A stretch of DNA of 64,000 nucleotides from Cladocopium goreaui. Lineage: Eukaryota > Sar > Dinophyceae > Suessiales > Symbiodiniaceae. Below the pieces are notes generated by a model. It searched no databases. It saw nothing but the letters and a program-made list of their open reading frames with translations, and was not told where the DNA came from. The first letter of the stretch is position 1, and the number at the start of each line of letters is the position of its first letter. The stretch is from the NCBI GenBank assembly GCA_947184155.2, contig CAMXCT020003724.1, positions 487,793-551,792 on the forward strand. Reading direction: 5' to 3'. The translations under genes and the position numbers were made by a program. This document shows positions 34,317 to 45,320 of this stretch, in pieces.

Positions 34317-34440
34317 TACCCTTGGGTAAACTAACATAGATGTGGAACGTCAACCATTTTCATCGGCAATTATTTTAATTCATCCATTTTTGTGGGGCAT
34401 GACTTTCACAATCTTCCACATCTACGTTGGTTTGCCTTAG
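34317..34440. repeat. Degenerate family A element
   Basis: Left TACCCTTGGGTAAACTAACA and inner AGATGTGGAA pair with TTCCACATCTACGTTGGTTT; the terminal CCAGAGGGTA is lost. Confidence 0.5.
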
Positions 34441-34676
34441 GTCATCAATGTGGGTAAAACAATGCCACAAACCATCCTCCAAATCACCAGAAATAGGTAT
34501 AAAATGGTATAAATCATTCCCAAATGGGTCCACATTGAAGGACACTTCTCCCAGTTTTCTATGACTTTTGTTACGAGAAGGCTGCTGTGAGCACCTCCTT
34601 GGACCTGTTACAACCTCCCCAGGCTGCAATGGGCCAGTTGTCGCCGTGGTTCAATGTCAAGATCTAGCAACCACGC

Positions 34677-34789
34677 GCTGGTAAACTAACATAGCGAACT
34701 GGAAAATCACCATGTCTAATGGGTAAATCAACTGTTTCTGTGGCCATGTTCAATAGTTCTGTTGTGTTATGTTAAATTACCAGAGGGTA
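34677..34789. repeat. Family A element, outer left end lost
   Basis: Left flank reads ACGCGCTGGTAAACTAACAT, so conservation starts exactly at CTGGTAAAC; right end GTTAAATTACCAGAGGGTA is intact. Confidence 0.8.
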
Positions 34790-34952
34790 ATATGTCAATG
34801 GTTGGGTAGGTGTTTCGTACTAAACATGATTTAACAACTATTCAACAACCAATTAATTGGTGTATATTCATGTTTGAGATGATGAAAGATGACCAATCAC
34901 GTGTGGTTCCAGAATGGTGCGCCACGGTGACGCTTTCAGCCCCTGATTTCAG

Positions 34953-35660
34953 CGGATGGATCCTCAGAGGACAGTTGTGAGGATGGTAAGATTCCATGGA
35001 TTTTGGCGCAGCTATTCCTGGAGTTCATGAAACACACCAATATATACCAATATAGCCTTCGTGAAACACACCAAGAGGCTTTTTGTTCGGTTAATAAACA
35101 GTTGTGCAGTTCATACCTTCCACTTTTGAGGCTATCTGATAGCGCCTGTTGATTTCTGATGGGATACAGATTTATCAGCGTGTGAAATGCCTGCGTTCTG
35201 TACCCATCAGAATCCTCCGTTGAGAATAACAGCTACATGATTTGTGCTCATTTTTTGCAGCTGAATCGGCAGCAGAGAAAGGCGGCAGATGTGGCGCCAG
35301 TGCGCCAGTGCCTCCAATTGTTGCAGCCTTTCGGCAGGCGGCCACTGCTGCGGAACCGAGCGAGGCTGTCAGAGACTTAGTGAAGCAATCAATAGGTTAC
35401 AAAACTGAAGTAGTTCAACATGTTCCTTGTCTTTGTCGACTTCATAAACGAATGTGCCGTTGTGAGACTTAAACTGTATTGGATTGGTTTACTTTAAGTT
35501 TTCTACAGGAAAAACCATGGTTTTTACCATCAAACACCGGGGTAAAACCTGTAGCTTTTCCCTTGAAGCAGCCGACCGTTCTCTCAAGGCCGATGTGGCA
35601 GTTCGGCCTTTGGGGCCTCCCACGGCAGAGGCAGGTGATCACTATGGGGATGACGACTAG
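34953..35660 (+). CDS. Unknown gene, last three exons, phase-consistent
   Basis: Exons 34953-34985, 35261-35395 and 35572-35660 join in phase with GT-AG introns (donors GTAAGA and GTTACA). The segment reads DGSSEDSCEDAESAAEKGGR, then SAPVPPIVAAFRQAATAAEP, then SEAVRDLVKQSIADRSLKAD, then RPLGPPTAEAGDHYGDDD and TAG. It is an acidic, Ala- and Pro-rich and probably disordered C-terminus; no family is assigned. A possible preceding exon at about 34621-34652 reads CNGPVVAVVQ and also joins in phase, with the family A copy at 34677 then lying in that intron. The end of the middle exon was chosen because it makes the terminal frame continuous. Confidence 0.5.
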
Positions 35661-35781
35661 GTCCTCCCCAAACGATGCGTAAGATTTGCCCCTTTTAGAA
35701 TAGTGCTTGTTGTTGGTTAGCCATTAGTAAACTCGTGATTCATCAACCATTCTGGGAGTTTAGAGGGGACTTTAGAGGCTT

Positions 35782-35899
35782 TACCCTCTGGTAAACTAAC
35801 ATAACTATGGAAAATTACAATTTCTAATGGGTAAATCAACTATTTCGACTGGGCCATATGGCTTCAAGTTCGCAAACTGTCACAAATTACCAGAGGGTA
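35782..35899. repeat. Family A palindromic element
   Basis: 118 bp, TACCCTCTGGTAAACTAACA to CAAATTACCAGAGGGTA. It lies 122 bp after the stop at 35660, so this copy is probably not intronic. Confidence 0.88.
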
Positions 35900-36573
35900 G
35901 TAAACTCGTATTGTTTTCACATGTGGCTTCTTTTTTCAGTTAATTTAATAAGCTACCAATCAACTGGTATTGTGAACATGTGCTCTTATGTGGTTGTTGG
36001 ATGTTGTTGGTGGTTTAAATAAAGCCCAAAACATTGAAAGCAATGAGGGGTGGTCACCAAAATTGGGCCAGCGGTCAGCCATAGTTGAATCCCTCAGCTG
36101 TCAAAGATTGGGCAAGGCCTCAGCAGCTAGCCAGGCTGGGGGCTAAGCCAAAGATTGCTTGAAGTTCAAATGGGTGTGTCCGAAAATCGTGGAATATCCC
36201 CTCAAAAAAAACATTTGAACAGGGAACATGATGATAAACCACCTAGCTTTGGGGGTAACCTATTTTTAGACAACACCAAAGAGATGGTGGACCTTGAAAA
36301 GATAGGGAACCACCTGTGAAGTCAGCTGTTCATGGACCCAGCGAGACCTTGGGTTAAAAGTGGGTTATGTCATGGAAAATCCATCTATAAATGGATGAGA
36401 ACTAGGAAATTTAGGGGTAGCCCGAAATTTTTGAGGAAACCACCATATGGGTATGGGTCAATACCTATAGTAATCCATTTTTAGCGGGATATTCACATCC
36501 ATTTTAACCCAGCTATGACTTGGGGTTCACGAATGGTACCAGGGTTTTGACCCATCCCCTGCAACATCTCCAG

Positions 36574-36690
36574 GCTGCAGCTGTCTCGGATTCACAACCA
36601 TTCGCGGCGAATGACGATGAGGAGAGGGGTGATTTTAGGGGAGCGCCAAGCTTTTTTTTGGGTGATAAAATGGAGATTGTTTCAAGCTGA
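36574..36690 (+). CDS. Putative terminal coding exon, unknown gene
   Basis: Acceptor CATCTCCAG, 39 codons reading AAAVSDSQPFAANDDEERGD and then FFLGDKMEIVSS and TGA. The last part crosses a T-run, so the true exon may end earlier with a donor. Confidence 0.35.
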   Translation, partial: AAAVSDSQPFAANDDEERGDFRGAPSFFLGDKMEIVSS

Positions 36691-36756
36691 ACTCATGCCA
36701 AATATCATGGAATATTTTTTATTTTTTTTAAATGTATATAGTAGTATAGCATATAA

Positions 36757-36871
36757 CTATTGGTGGTTTCGAACATTTGGATTATTTTCCATTTCAGATA
36801 TGGGATGTCATCCTTCCCATTGACTTTCACTCCATCATTTTTCAAGATGTTTTTTTTTAACCACCAACCAG
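36757..36871. repeat. Family B element
   Basis: TATTGGTGGTTTCGAACATT to TTAACCACCAACCAG, with TTCCCATTGACTTTCACTCC in the centre. Confidence 0.8.
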
Positions 36872-37043
36872 TATATATATATGACCAACTTGATACGATA
36901 TTTGGGTGTCACGGCCATTCTGCTATTCGGACAGTGATTTTTCATCAACCCGTGGCTTTGGTTTTTTGAACCGAACATATGGGGATTGCATCCTCCACGA
37001 ACAGTGGATGACCCACCAGAATCGGGATATTGAATACTGTGAG

Positions 37044-37102
37044 TAAAACAATGCCATGTTTACCATCCCCCAGTCTTGGGTGGTAAACATGGCATTGTTT
37101 TA
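37044..37102. repeat. 59 bp perfect-stem hairpin
   Basis: TAAAACAATGCCATGTTTAC pairs with GTAAACATGGCATTGTTTTA around a short C-rich loop. Confidence 0.85.
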
Positions 37103-37206
37103 GCCACATTACTGAGTCTGATTTTTTTGGTCTTCACCTCAACCTCATTGTAGATTGGTTAAATCCCATGTTCGGTTGGTTTTTAATAGCAATTTGATGG
37201 TCGCTT

Positions 37207-37311
37207 ACTCCCCGGGAATTTAAGATAGCTATTGAAAATGGCCATTGATAGTCGAATTGCCTATTGAAATGGTGGATCTTTCCAGTTCGCTATGTTAATT
37301 TACCAGGCCGG
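37207..37311. repeat. Degenerate family A element
   Basis: TACTCCCCGGGAATTTAAGA to GTTAATTTACCAGGCCGG; the inner arms pair (ATAGCTATTGAAAATGGCC). Confidence 0.6.
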
Positions 37312-37413
37312 GTTTCTATCAAAGAATTTTTCGTCCCAACGATGTTGGTGAGTTGGTGAAATAAAACGACCTAAATCGGCAAGGCAGGTCCCTGCTGTCC
37401 ATTTTGGTGTCAG

Positions 37414-37492
37414 GATCTCTGGGGCAACTTTCTGCAGGTGCTGCAGCAGTATTTGGGGTACCTCCAAATGGCCCATGGGAAAATGTTGCTGG
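37414..37492 (+). CDS. Putative coding exon, unknown gene
   Basis: Acceptor TTGGTGTCAG, 26 codons reading DLWGNFLQVLQQYLGYLQMA and then HGKMLL plus one base, donor GTGATT. The helical character is protein-like. Confidence 0.45.
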
Positions 37493-37527
37493 GTGATTGG
37501 GTGATTCATGCATTTCTGATAGGGAAA

Positions 37528-37639
37528 CTGATTGGTGGTTTCAAAGTTTCAAACATTTGGATTATTTTCCATTTCATATATGGGATACTCCTTCCCATTG
37601 ACTAGTATTTTTCAAGATGGTTATTACACCACCAACCAG
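37528..37639. repeat. Family B element
   Basis: CTGATTGGTGGTTTCAAAG to ACACCACCAACCAG, close in sequence to the copy at 36757. Confidence 0.82.
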
Positions 37640-38809
37640 GAAAATTCATGATGTGTGAATGAATTATTGGAAGATTGGTAAAATTGATGATTAGTAAATG
37701 TGCGGATAGCCTATTTAACCAGTCAAAGCACTTTGGTGGATTATAAGGCAGACATAAAGCGGGGTTATCTAATTTTTGGGAGTGTATTGTCCAGAACACT
37801 CAGGATTGAGAACAGTCCTCAACATCTTGATCATTCCAAGAAATTTTGGCCTGAAAACGTGTTTTGACCTGAAATTTGGCCATGAATTGTTATGTTTTTT
37901 TTCCTGGTAATAATCCTCATATTGATATCTTAGCTGATAATGAATCCTTTACATCCAGCTTCTGAGGATAGAACTGACAGAGCATGGATTGACGTCATCT
38001 TGGATCCATGGTTACTAGGTCCATTAAACATCGAACCCTTCCAGAAGGGTGGAACAAGCCACAGAAGGAGCTGTTTGCGCCTCTTGAAGCATCATCTTGA
38101 GGGTTAAAAAGAAGTCCTGACGATGGATATTATTCACTTCATGAAAAAAAATGGTAACTTTTACAGTAAACACCCTAGAGGTAAAACCATGTTGTTGTTT
38201 TTTGGTATAGATATTTTCCGTGAAATCAATCAATTGATCACTGACAAAGATGGAGTTGGATGGACCATTTCTTGATTCAAACGGAAATTTCGGAGGTGCA
38301 TAGAAAGCCTAAAGTGAGACATGGGCACCTCCCACTGATCACTTTAGAATAGTTTCGACATAGATGAAAGTATATGATTTAGTGCAACTACGGTGCATTT
38401 AGGTATCGACGCAATTGCATCAATGTGATGCGGTGCCAATTTGAACAGACAATGCATGAAAAAAATCCTGTGTTTTTCCTTTAAAATAAAGACACCTGTT
38501 GACTTCAATGAAACCCACTTCTATGATATATACCTAAACATTTTGATATATTTGATATAAACATAGATATGATATCACTTATAGACTTGTAGATATACAA
38601 CGTTATCTATAAATATACATATATATATATAATCATAAACTTCCCCAGCCACTTCTCACACATCTTTTTCCGCGTCAGGCAGATGCCGATGCCTCCGTCA
38701 CATCCGTCAAGGCCAATTTTGGCAGATCGGTGGCGAACGCGATCTGTGGCGAACTCGTCGGGGATTCAACTTGCGGATGCTAAAGCCATATTGGTTGATG
38801 ATTGGGGAT

Positions 38810-38936
38810 TACCATCTGGTTATTTAACATAGCCATGGTTAAAATCCCAACCATAAATGGAGGTTTCAAACGCTGGGAAAATCATCTATTTCTAGGGGCC
38901 ATCTATACCATGGCTATGTTAAATAGCCAGAGGGTA
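38810..38936. repeat. Family A element, subfamily with CTGGTTATTTAACA
   Basis: 127 bp, TACCATCTGGTTATTTAACA to GTTAAATAGCCAGAGGGTA; inner AACATAGCCATGG pairs with CCATGGCTATGTT. Confidence 0.88.
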
Positions 38937-39426
38937 ATATATTTGATATATTACCAATATAATCCAATAGATATATATATATAGGGGATTATACTACCTG
39001 ATGATTGTAGGGAACTATAACATGGAATACAACATATTTATTATTGATGATGATTGTGGATTATACATGTGATCATATAATATGAGATCCTAAATTTAAA
39101 ATCCATCTTAGATTCTTGGATGGAACACTACCCTTCAATAATCTAAAAAGTATTGAGGATTACAATCATCTTCCAATAATCCCTGGAAATCATAAAATCC
39201 TCAATTGATGAATGATTGGAATCCCCTGGGGTAATATTTATTACAAGAATGATTGGAATCCCCTGATAATACCACTAATAAATATTACAATAATCCCCGG
39301 GGAATCCCGTTCTTCATCAACCAGTTGGATCCAGTTGGATGATCTCTGGGAATCTCAGGAACGAACTGTGAAAGTCGGTTGATTCGGTGGATTTTTTGGG
39401 CAGAGTTCACCAGGAAATTTGCCAGA

Positions 39427-39543
39427 TACCCTAAACCCTGGTAATTTAACAGTTTGCGAACTTGAAAATGGCCATAGAAATAGTGGATTTACCCATTGAA
39501 AATGGTGATTGTCCATAGTTATGTAAACGTTTACCAGAGGGTA
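39427..39543. repeat. Family A element
   Basis: TACCCTAAACCCTGGTAATT to AACGTTTACCAGAGGGTA. Its last bases are also the first bases of the next copy. Confidence 0.82.
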
Positions 39544-39670
39544 CCCGGCCTGGTTTTTACGTAGGTTTACATACATAACTGGAAAGATCCAGCATTTTAT
39601 AGCTGGCTAAATCCACTATTTCGACGCCATGGCTTCAAGTTCGCAAACTCTAAACGTTTACCAGAGAGTA
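39542..39670. repeat. Family A element, tandem to the previous copy
   Basis: TACCCGGCCTGGTTTTTACG to AACGTTTACCAGAGAGTA; two elements sit end to end. Confidence 0.75.
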
Positions 39671-39752
39671 TGTTCAACATTCTCAACTGGTTGGTGGTAT
39701 ACCTACCCTCTAATAAATATTAGTCAATGGGAAGGATTATCCCATCCGTATA

Positions 39753-39860
39753 TCTTGGTAAATTATAACGACCTCACTGTTCTCCCTCACTGGAAATCAT
39801 GGTTAATCAGGGGAATCATCCCCAAATGGCCGAACTATTCAGGTTAGTGAAATATTATAA
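39753..39860 (+). repeat. Second copy of the repeat used as LINE target
   Basis: Matches 22285-22400 (ACGACCTCACTGTTCTCCCT and AATGGCCGAACTATTCAGGT), showing the LINE inserted into a pre-existing dispersed repeat. It is entered from the left by a half family B end at 39687. Confidence 0.8.
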
Positions 39861-40156
39861 TTTGCCCAGATATATGAACCATTATTATAAGTTTTTTTGA
39901 ACAATTTATTAGCCATTTATGGAAACCATGTTTCAACCATCCCTATAGCATACATATATATAATTTCAGGGCAATTGCCTTTTATGGAGTGTGGTCCGGC
40001 CCGCAACTGCTGTGTCAACACGGGGACACCTCCACGGAGATCTCACCACTGAAAAAATCAAAGTCATCCTGAAAAAGATGGAACAGTAACACCAACCACT
40101 AAAATAGTGATGAATCACTGTGCATTTTCTTTTTTTTTGGTGTTTCTATGTATATA

Positions 40157-40277
40157 CTGGTTTAGGTGGTGACTGGAACATGAATGATTTTTATGACTTT
40201 CCATTCAGTTGGGAATTTCATCATCCCAACTGACGAACTCCATCATTTTTCAGAGGGGTAGGTATACCACCAACCAG
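40157..40277. repeat. Family B element
   Basis: CTGGTTTAGGTGGTGACTGG to ATACCACCAACCAG, with TTGGGAATTTCATCATCCCA in the centre. Confidence 0.85.
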
Positions 40278-40414
40278 ATAACATTATTAACCATCATTAA
40301 CCATATAATAACCATATATTAACCATCATGAACAGTATACTAACCACAGATTAACCATCATTTACCAGAGGGTATATATATATATCCCCAAAAAAACAAT
40401 TGGTGAGTTGTCAG

Positions 40415-40514
40415 ATTCCACCTCTGGCCCGATGCTAAGCTGCCTGCTGCTTCGCCTCAGGGGAATCTCCGCAAGGGCAAGGGCAAAGGCCCTCCATTGC
40501 CCTCCAACATGCAG
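40415..40514 (+). CDS. Putative coding exon, Lys/Pro-rich
   Basis: Acceptor GTTGTCAG, reads FHLWPDAKLPAASPQGNLRK and then GKGKGPPLPSNMQ, donor GTGGGC. A second frame is also open, so the frame call is tentative. Confidence 0.35.
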
Positions 40515-41412
40515 GTGGGCCTTGGAAACAACACATGAGCTATGGTCAATACTCATGGTTAATAACCATTAATAGAAGCTAGTCATCCAATGGTTCATAG
40601 GGATTTATAATAACCATAAAAAAAGGATCCTTATTATGGCTGGGGTGACCATCAACCATATAGTGAGTATTGACCATGGCTCACATGTGCTTCTTTCGTG
40701 GGTGTTATTGAACCAACCATAAGTACTGGATAGATCTATTATATAACATAGAAATAGTTCATAATGTACTGGGATTCGTTTGATTGGATTGATGATATGG
40801 GCTTCAACACATTGATTAACCAACCAGGGCTTGGTTGATTGCTTCATTTCTTGGGACTTATACTAGCTTTATGATTCCCAATAGTAGGGAAACGAGTGGG
40901 TGTCATAGAACCAACCATACGGCAAATGGTACTAGATAGATATATAACATAGACCTCTTTTGCTGAGATGTCTTATTGGATTATTGATGTGGGCTTCACA
41001 ACACATGAGGGCATAAAACTCATGGCTTTCTGGCTTCAATTTCCATGGTTGATTATGGTTGATTATGGTCGATCACCATTTTCCGGCGCCAAATCCGTTG
41101 ACTAGATTGATTCTGCTTACCAGAAACAGTTGCACGAACTCTTATTAAGCTTGATTTTCCCAATTGCTGCAAAACTGCAATACACGGATGCTTACGCTTC
41201 CACAAACTCCTCTAAAATTCCCCAAGCAATCCCTATTTGTTGAGGGTGACATTCCCAATTTCTCGTCATTTCCATCAACAAATTTGGAGAATCCATCGAT
41301 ATAGAATTTCCATCTGATATTAGTATTCCACAATATTCCCATATGGTCCCAGTATTAATTATTATATCATTAGTAAAAGCTATTATGATATTATTTGATT
41401 GTTATTATTATA

Positions 41413-41521
41413 CTGGTTGGTGGTTTGGAACATGAATTTTATTTTTCCATTCAGTTGGGAATTTCATCATCCCAACTGACGAACTCATATTTTTCAGAGG
41501 GGTAGGTATACCACCAACCAG
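41413..41521. repeat. Family B element, well preserved
   Basis: CTGGTTGGTGGTTTGGAACA to ATACCACCAACCAG. The following 100 bp (TTACTAACTAGTTATAACAA and onward) match 25991-26085. Confidence 0.9.
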
Positions 41522-41860
41522 TTACTAACTAGTTATAACAATTATTGGTATATAGCGAGTATAACTATGGTATTATCATTTTTCAATTTAATAACTATAA
41601 TTATTGTATCCTAGCTATATAGCAATGATCCAGATAACTATGATTATTTTTATTACTATTATTATTGTTATTATTATCCCTACATCCCAAAAAAGAAATC
41701 TTCCAAGCTCAACGTTTTACTACTCGTTGAGGCCCCACGTTCTCCAGCGCCAAAGGCGGCGTCCCAGGCAGTGGGAGACCTCCAACAAAAGAGGGTAGCA
41801 TTAAAATCAAAAAGGATGATTGGTGGGCGATTTTGCCATCAAGGAACTGATGAATTATGA

Positions 41861-41965
41861 TACCCTCTGGTTATTTAACATAGCCATGGAAAATGGCCTA
41901 TTTATAGATGGTTTACCTATTAAAAATGGTGATTTTCCATGGCTATGTTAAATAACCAGATGGTA
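41861..41965. repeat. Family A element, TTATTTAACA subfamily
   Basis: 105 bp, TACCCTCTGGTTATTTAACA to GTTAAATAACCAGATGGTA. Confidence 0.92.
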
Positions 41966-42386
41966 ATTCTGCCATTTGTTGAAGTGAACTCTTGATCATT
42001 GATGTGGATTTTTACGAGAAAAACTATGATGATCTGACCTTCAAAGATGGGGGTGACTAACTGGTGGAAGTCTTTGATGCTATTTTTCGATGGTCAGACT
42101 CTGGGGGGATTTACCTCTATGATCAAACTTCGGTGAAGAGTAGGTCAGCGGGGTTGATTTCTTACCATGGGAATATCTTTTTAAGACCCAGTCATACCTT
42201 CCAGAAAATCATGGCCACAAGCACAGAAACGAACCTATTTCAGCTTTCCCAAGAATGGGGGGATGCCTCAATTTCTAGCACTTTCACGGTCGGAAATCTG
42301 ATGCAATGCACCAGAATTTTCGGGCTAAGCGTAGATGTTCGCCCATCTACGTTCGTTGGAGTGAGCGGTCATCAATCCATCTATTA

Positions 42387-42505
42387 CTGGTTGGTGGTTT
42401 GGAACATGTTTTATATTGTTTTTTTTTTTTTCCATATGTTGAGAATTTCATCATCCCAACTGACTCATATTTTTCAGAGGGGTAGGTGGCTCAACCACCA
42501 ACCAG
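42387..42505. repeat. Family B element
   Basis: CTGGTTGGTGGTTTGGAACA to CTCAACCACCAACCAG. It lies inside an otherwise unsupported open frame at 42064-42618. Confidence 0.88.
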
Positions 42506-42762
42506 ATTCGTTCAGGATTTTTCTCCCACTTTTTGAGGATTCCCATGATGTGATGACCATAGCTATACGGGTTGCCTCTGGTTATGGCCATCCTGGGGAT
42601 GGACAAACATATGGTTAATATATGTGGTTCATATATGGTTAATTTATGGTTATGGAGATATATCTATCTATAGTTACCCTTTGGCAATAACCATAACCAG
42701 CATTTATAGATGGTTAAAAATTTCATAATATGGTTGTGGATATATATATATATCTCTATAGT

Positions 42763-42883
42763 TGCCCTCTGGTAATTTGTAGCAGTTTGCTAACTTTAAA
42801 ATTGCGAAAGTTCGTTGATTCACCCATGGAAACATGGAGGATCTTTTCAGTTCGCTATGTTAGAACGAAACAAACAGAGGGTA
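42763..42883. repeat. Family A element, diverged
   Basis: TGCCCTCTGGTAATTTGTAG to AACGAAACAAACAGAGGGTA; the outermost right-hand bases survive although the inner arm is altered. Confidence 0.65.
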
Positions 42884-43095
42884 ATAATGACAATGCTTTG
42901 ATGGTTAATCTAAGTTGGAATTTCTAAATATTTCTAAGCTGGATTATTATAACTACCAGAGTTGGATTATTTAATAATTGCCCTCTTATAATGGGTCATG
43001 AGCCCAGTTTGGAATTTCTAAGTTGGATTGTAACTCATAGTGAAAACTCTCCGACGAGTGAATGGGGGTCGTTGAACTAACAGAACTGTTGGTTA

Positions 43096-43214
43096 TACCC
43101 TCTGGTTATTTAACAACGCCATGGAACATTTCCCATAGAAATAGATGATTTTCCCAGCTAGAAACCTCCATTTATGAGTGATTTTTCATGGCTATGTTAA
43201 ATAACCAGATGGTA
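43096..43214. repeat. Family A element, TTATTTAACA subfamily
   Basis: TACCCTCTGGTTATTTAACA to GTTAAATAACCAGATGGTA. The right flank (ACATCTTGGATATTATG) is shared with the copy at 44197. Confidence 0.9.
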
Positions 43215-43458
43215 CATCTTGGATATTATGCGCATTCTATGGGGATACATCATCTTGATTATAGATATACACATCCAATTTAATAAAGCCTATTGTTATC
43301 ATTGATTGTCCCATGAAAAATACGATATCAATGGGCAATTCGATGAAGATCCCATGATATTCCCAGTAAATTCCATCAAAAATATACCATAGAATAGACT
43401 TCACCAACGAATATTTCACATTATTTCACCATGAATCAGCTGTAGTTACCATGGATAT

Positions 43459-43563
43459 TACCCTCTGGTAAACTAACGTAACTATGGAAAATCACCATTT
43501 CTAATGGGTAAATCCACTATAAATCACCATTTTCAATAGCAAACTGTTAAATTACCAGAGGGT
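43459..43563. repeat. Family A element
   Basis: 105 bp, TACCCTCTGGTAAACTAACG to GTTAAATTACCAGAGGGTA. Confidence 0.92.
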
Positions 43564-43616
43564 ACCATGGAATACTACCATAAAATCAGCATGAAATCCT
43601 TTGGAGAAATCGGCAG

Positions 43617-43673
43617 GGCCTGGTACGTCGCAACAGTGGCATGACCGAGCTGAAAGCTCGAGTGGAAGCCGAG
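43617..43673 (+). CDS. Putative coding exon, unknown gene
   Basis: Acceptor AATCGGCAG, 19 codons reading GLVRRNSGMTELKARVEAE, donor GTCAGC. Confidence 0.4.
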
Positions 43674-43848
43674 GTCAGCAAAAAAAAGGGCATCAAAAAG
43701 GGAATCGAATCCTTATGGGAAACTCCGAAGAATATCGAGTTCTATGGGGGAAGAAGCCATAATCCGATATGTATATATATATATCTATATGGAGTGGGAC
43801 CTTTATGTAAAGAATGACGGGGTTCTGAATCCACAATTGCATCTGCAG

Positions 43849-43957
43849 AAATGCTCATCATTTTTGTGTGGTCAACGTTCGCACGGATGTGCGATCTACT
43901 GTACGCGAGACAAGATGAGGACGCCACTCCCTGCAAAAACAACTGCAACAACCGAAA
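43849..43957 (+). CDS. Putative coding exon, two open frames
   Basis: Acceptor CATCTGCAG and strong donor GTAAGT. One frame reads MLIIFVWSTFARMCDLLYAR and then QDEDATPCKNNCNNR; the other reads CSSFLCGQRSHGCAIYCTRD and joins 43617-43673 in phase. A family A element begins seven bases after the donor. Confidence 0.45.
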
Positions 43958-43964
43958 GTAAGTA

Positions 43965-44041
43965 TACCCTCTGGTAACCTAACATAACCATGGAAAATCA
44001 CCATTTTTAATTGGTAAATCAACTATAAATGGCCATTATCA

Positions 44042-44070
<29 letters not shown>
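43965..44070. repeat. Family A element at the start of an intron
   Basis: 106 bp, TACCCTCTGGTAACCTAACA to TTAGTTTACCAGAGGGTA, directly after the GTAAGT donor at 43958. Confidence 0.92.
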
Positions 44071-44072
<2 letters not shown>

Positions 44073-44196
44073 CACCAATTGTGCGGTCATTTTTACATCT
44101 TTTGAACTCATCCAGGTCCAACAATAGTAAGAAAATAGCTGGGAATGGTTTAATATTGGTTTGCAACTTGAATACTAAACCATTGCCAGCTCATAC

Positions 44197-44321
44197 TACC
44201 CTCTGGTTATTTAACATAGCCATGGCAAATGGCCCATAGAAATAGATGATTTTCCCAGCTAGAAACCTCCATTTATGGCTGGGATTTTAACCATGGCTAT
44301 GTTAGTCATAACCAGATGGTA
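44197..44321. repeat. Family A element, TTATTTAACA subfamily
   Basis: TACCCTCTGGTTATTTAACA to AGTCATAACCAGATGGTA. The inner sequence TTTCCCAGCTAGAAACCTCC is shared with 43096. Confidence 0.9.
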
Positions 44322-44424
44322 CATCTTGGATATTATGAGCATTTTATGGGGATACATCATCTTGATTCATCAATCAATAACCAAGCAAATCTTATCAGCA
44401 AATCTATATTTACCAGCATTTATA

Positions 44425-44630
44425 GATGATTTTCCCAGCTAGAAACCCAACAATGGATATGTTAGTCATAACCAGATGCTATCTATAAATGGATTATGGA
44501 TGATAGCATCATGGAACAGCTATCTATATGACTTCCCATTATTAATGTGGTTATCATCCATATAGATAGCATCTGGTTATGACTAACATATCCATTGTTG
44601 GGTTTCTAGCTGGGAAAATCATCCATATAA
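44425..44630. repeat. Large palindrome made of two inverted family A half-elements
   Basis: Arms of about 70 bp (44425-44494 and 44560-44630) are near-perfect reverse complements. Each carries TTTTCCCAGCTAGAAACCC and ATGTTAGTCATAACCAGATG, sequences of the right half of the 44197 element. It therefore looks like a head-to-head fusion of that half. Confidence 0.85.
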
Positions 44631-45050
44631 TGTGGTTAATTGATTGGGATAACCACATTAATTAAGGACTTCCCAATTCGGATTATCACAGCAGCGGAGC
44701 GGGCCTTTGATTTGGAGAGATGGGACCTTTTGGGACCAAATAACTGGTTGGTGTCATGGAACATGAATGGATTATGTGATGGTTAATAGTGGTTAATAAT
44801 GGTTAATAGTGGTTAATAGTGGTTTTCATAGGCTATAAACCACGGAACATGAGTGGGAATGGAATGGAAAATCATCCCAACTGTTTTTTTTTCCACCAAG
44901 CAGCAACTAAGAGAGGATTGTCTAATAAGATTGGATATCAGAAATATTGGTCATATCAAAGCCAAATATGTTTCCTGTCACTATTGGTTATCCAACTTAT
45001 TGGTGCTATGAAATAGTATGAACCATCCCCAAATGGTCTTTTTTTGGCAG

Positions 45051-45170
45051 CAACGGGAGACATATCTTCGAAGATTTTCACAACGATGGCAGGGGCTCCG
45101 AAAGGATCGCGAAGAAGCCAAGGAGCGTGCTTTCGAAGATGAAAACATCGATGATGGGATGAAAAGCTGA
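45051..45170 (+). CDS. Putative coding exon, frame ambiguous
   Basis: Acceptor TTTTTTGGCAG. All three frames run long: one reads QRETYLRRFSQRWQGLRKDR and then EEAKERAFEDENIDDGMKS and TGA; another reads NGRHIFEDFHNDGRGSERIA. It is GC-richer than the flanks. Exon status is likely; the frame is not settled. Confidence 0.4.
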   Translation, partial: QRETYLRRFSQRWQGLRKDREEAKERAFEDENIDDGMKS

Positions 45171-45179
45171 TCTGGAGAT

Positions 45180-45320
45180 ATGTATACTGTAGTATATATA
45201 GAAATACTATATATATATATACATATATATATATACTATATATATACTATATATTTATATATACTATATATATACACATACATACACACTATATACTATA
45301 TACTATATACTATATATATG
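45180..45320. repeat. AT-rich microsatellite
   Basis: TATATACTATA repeats with an ACACATACATACACAC core. Confidence 0.9.

Noticed and set aside
38690-38790. Coding exon near CGCGTCAGGCAGATGCC
   Set aside because: All three frames are open and no donor can be chosen, so exon status and frame could not be supported.
42064-42618. 184-codon + strand frame as a gene
   Set aside because: Its second half runs through a family B element, there is no good start (GTG), and no splice context or protein-like motif supports it.
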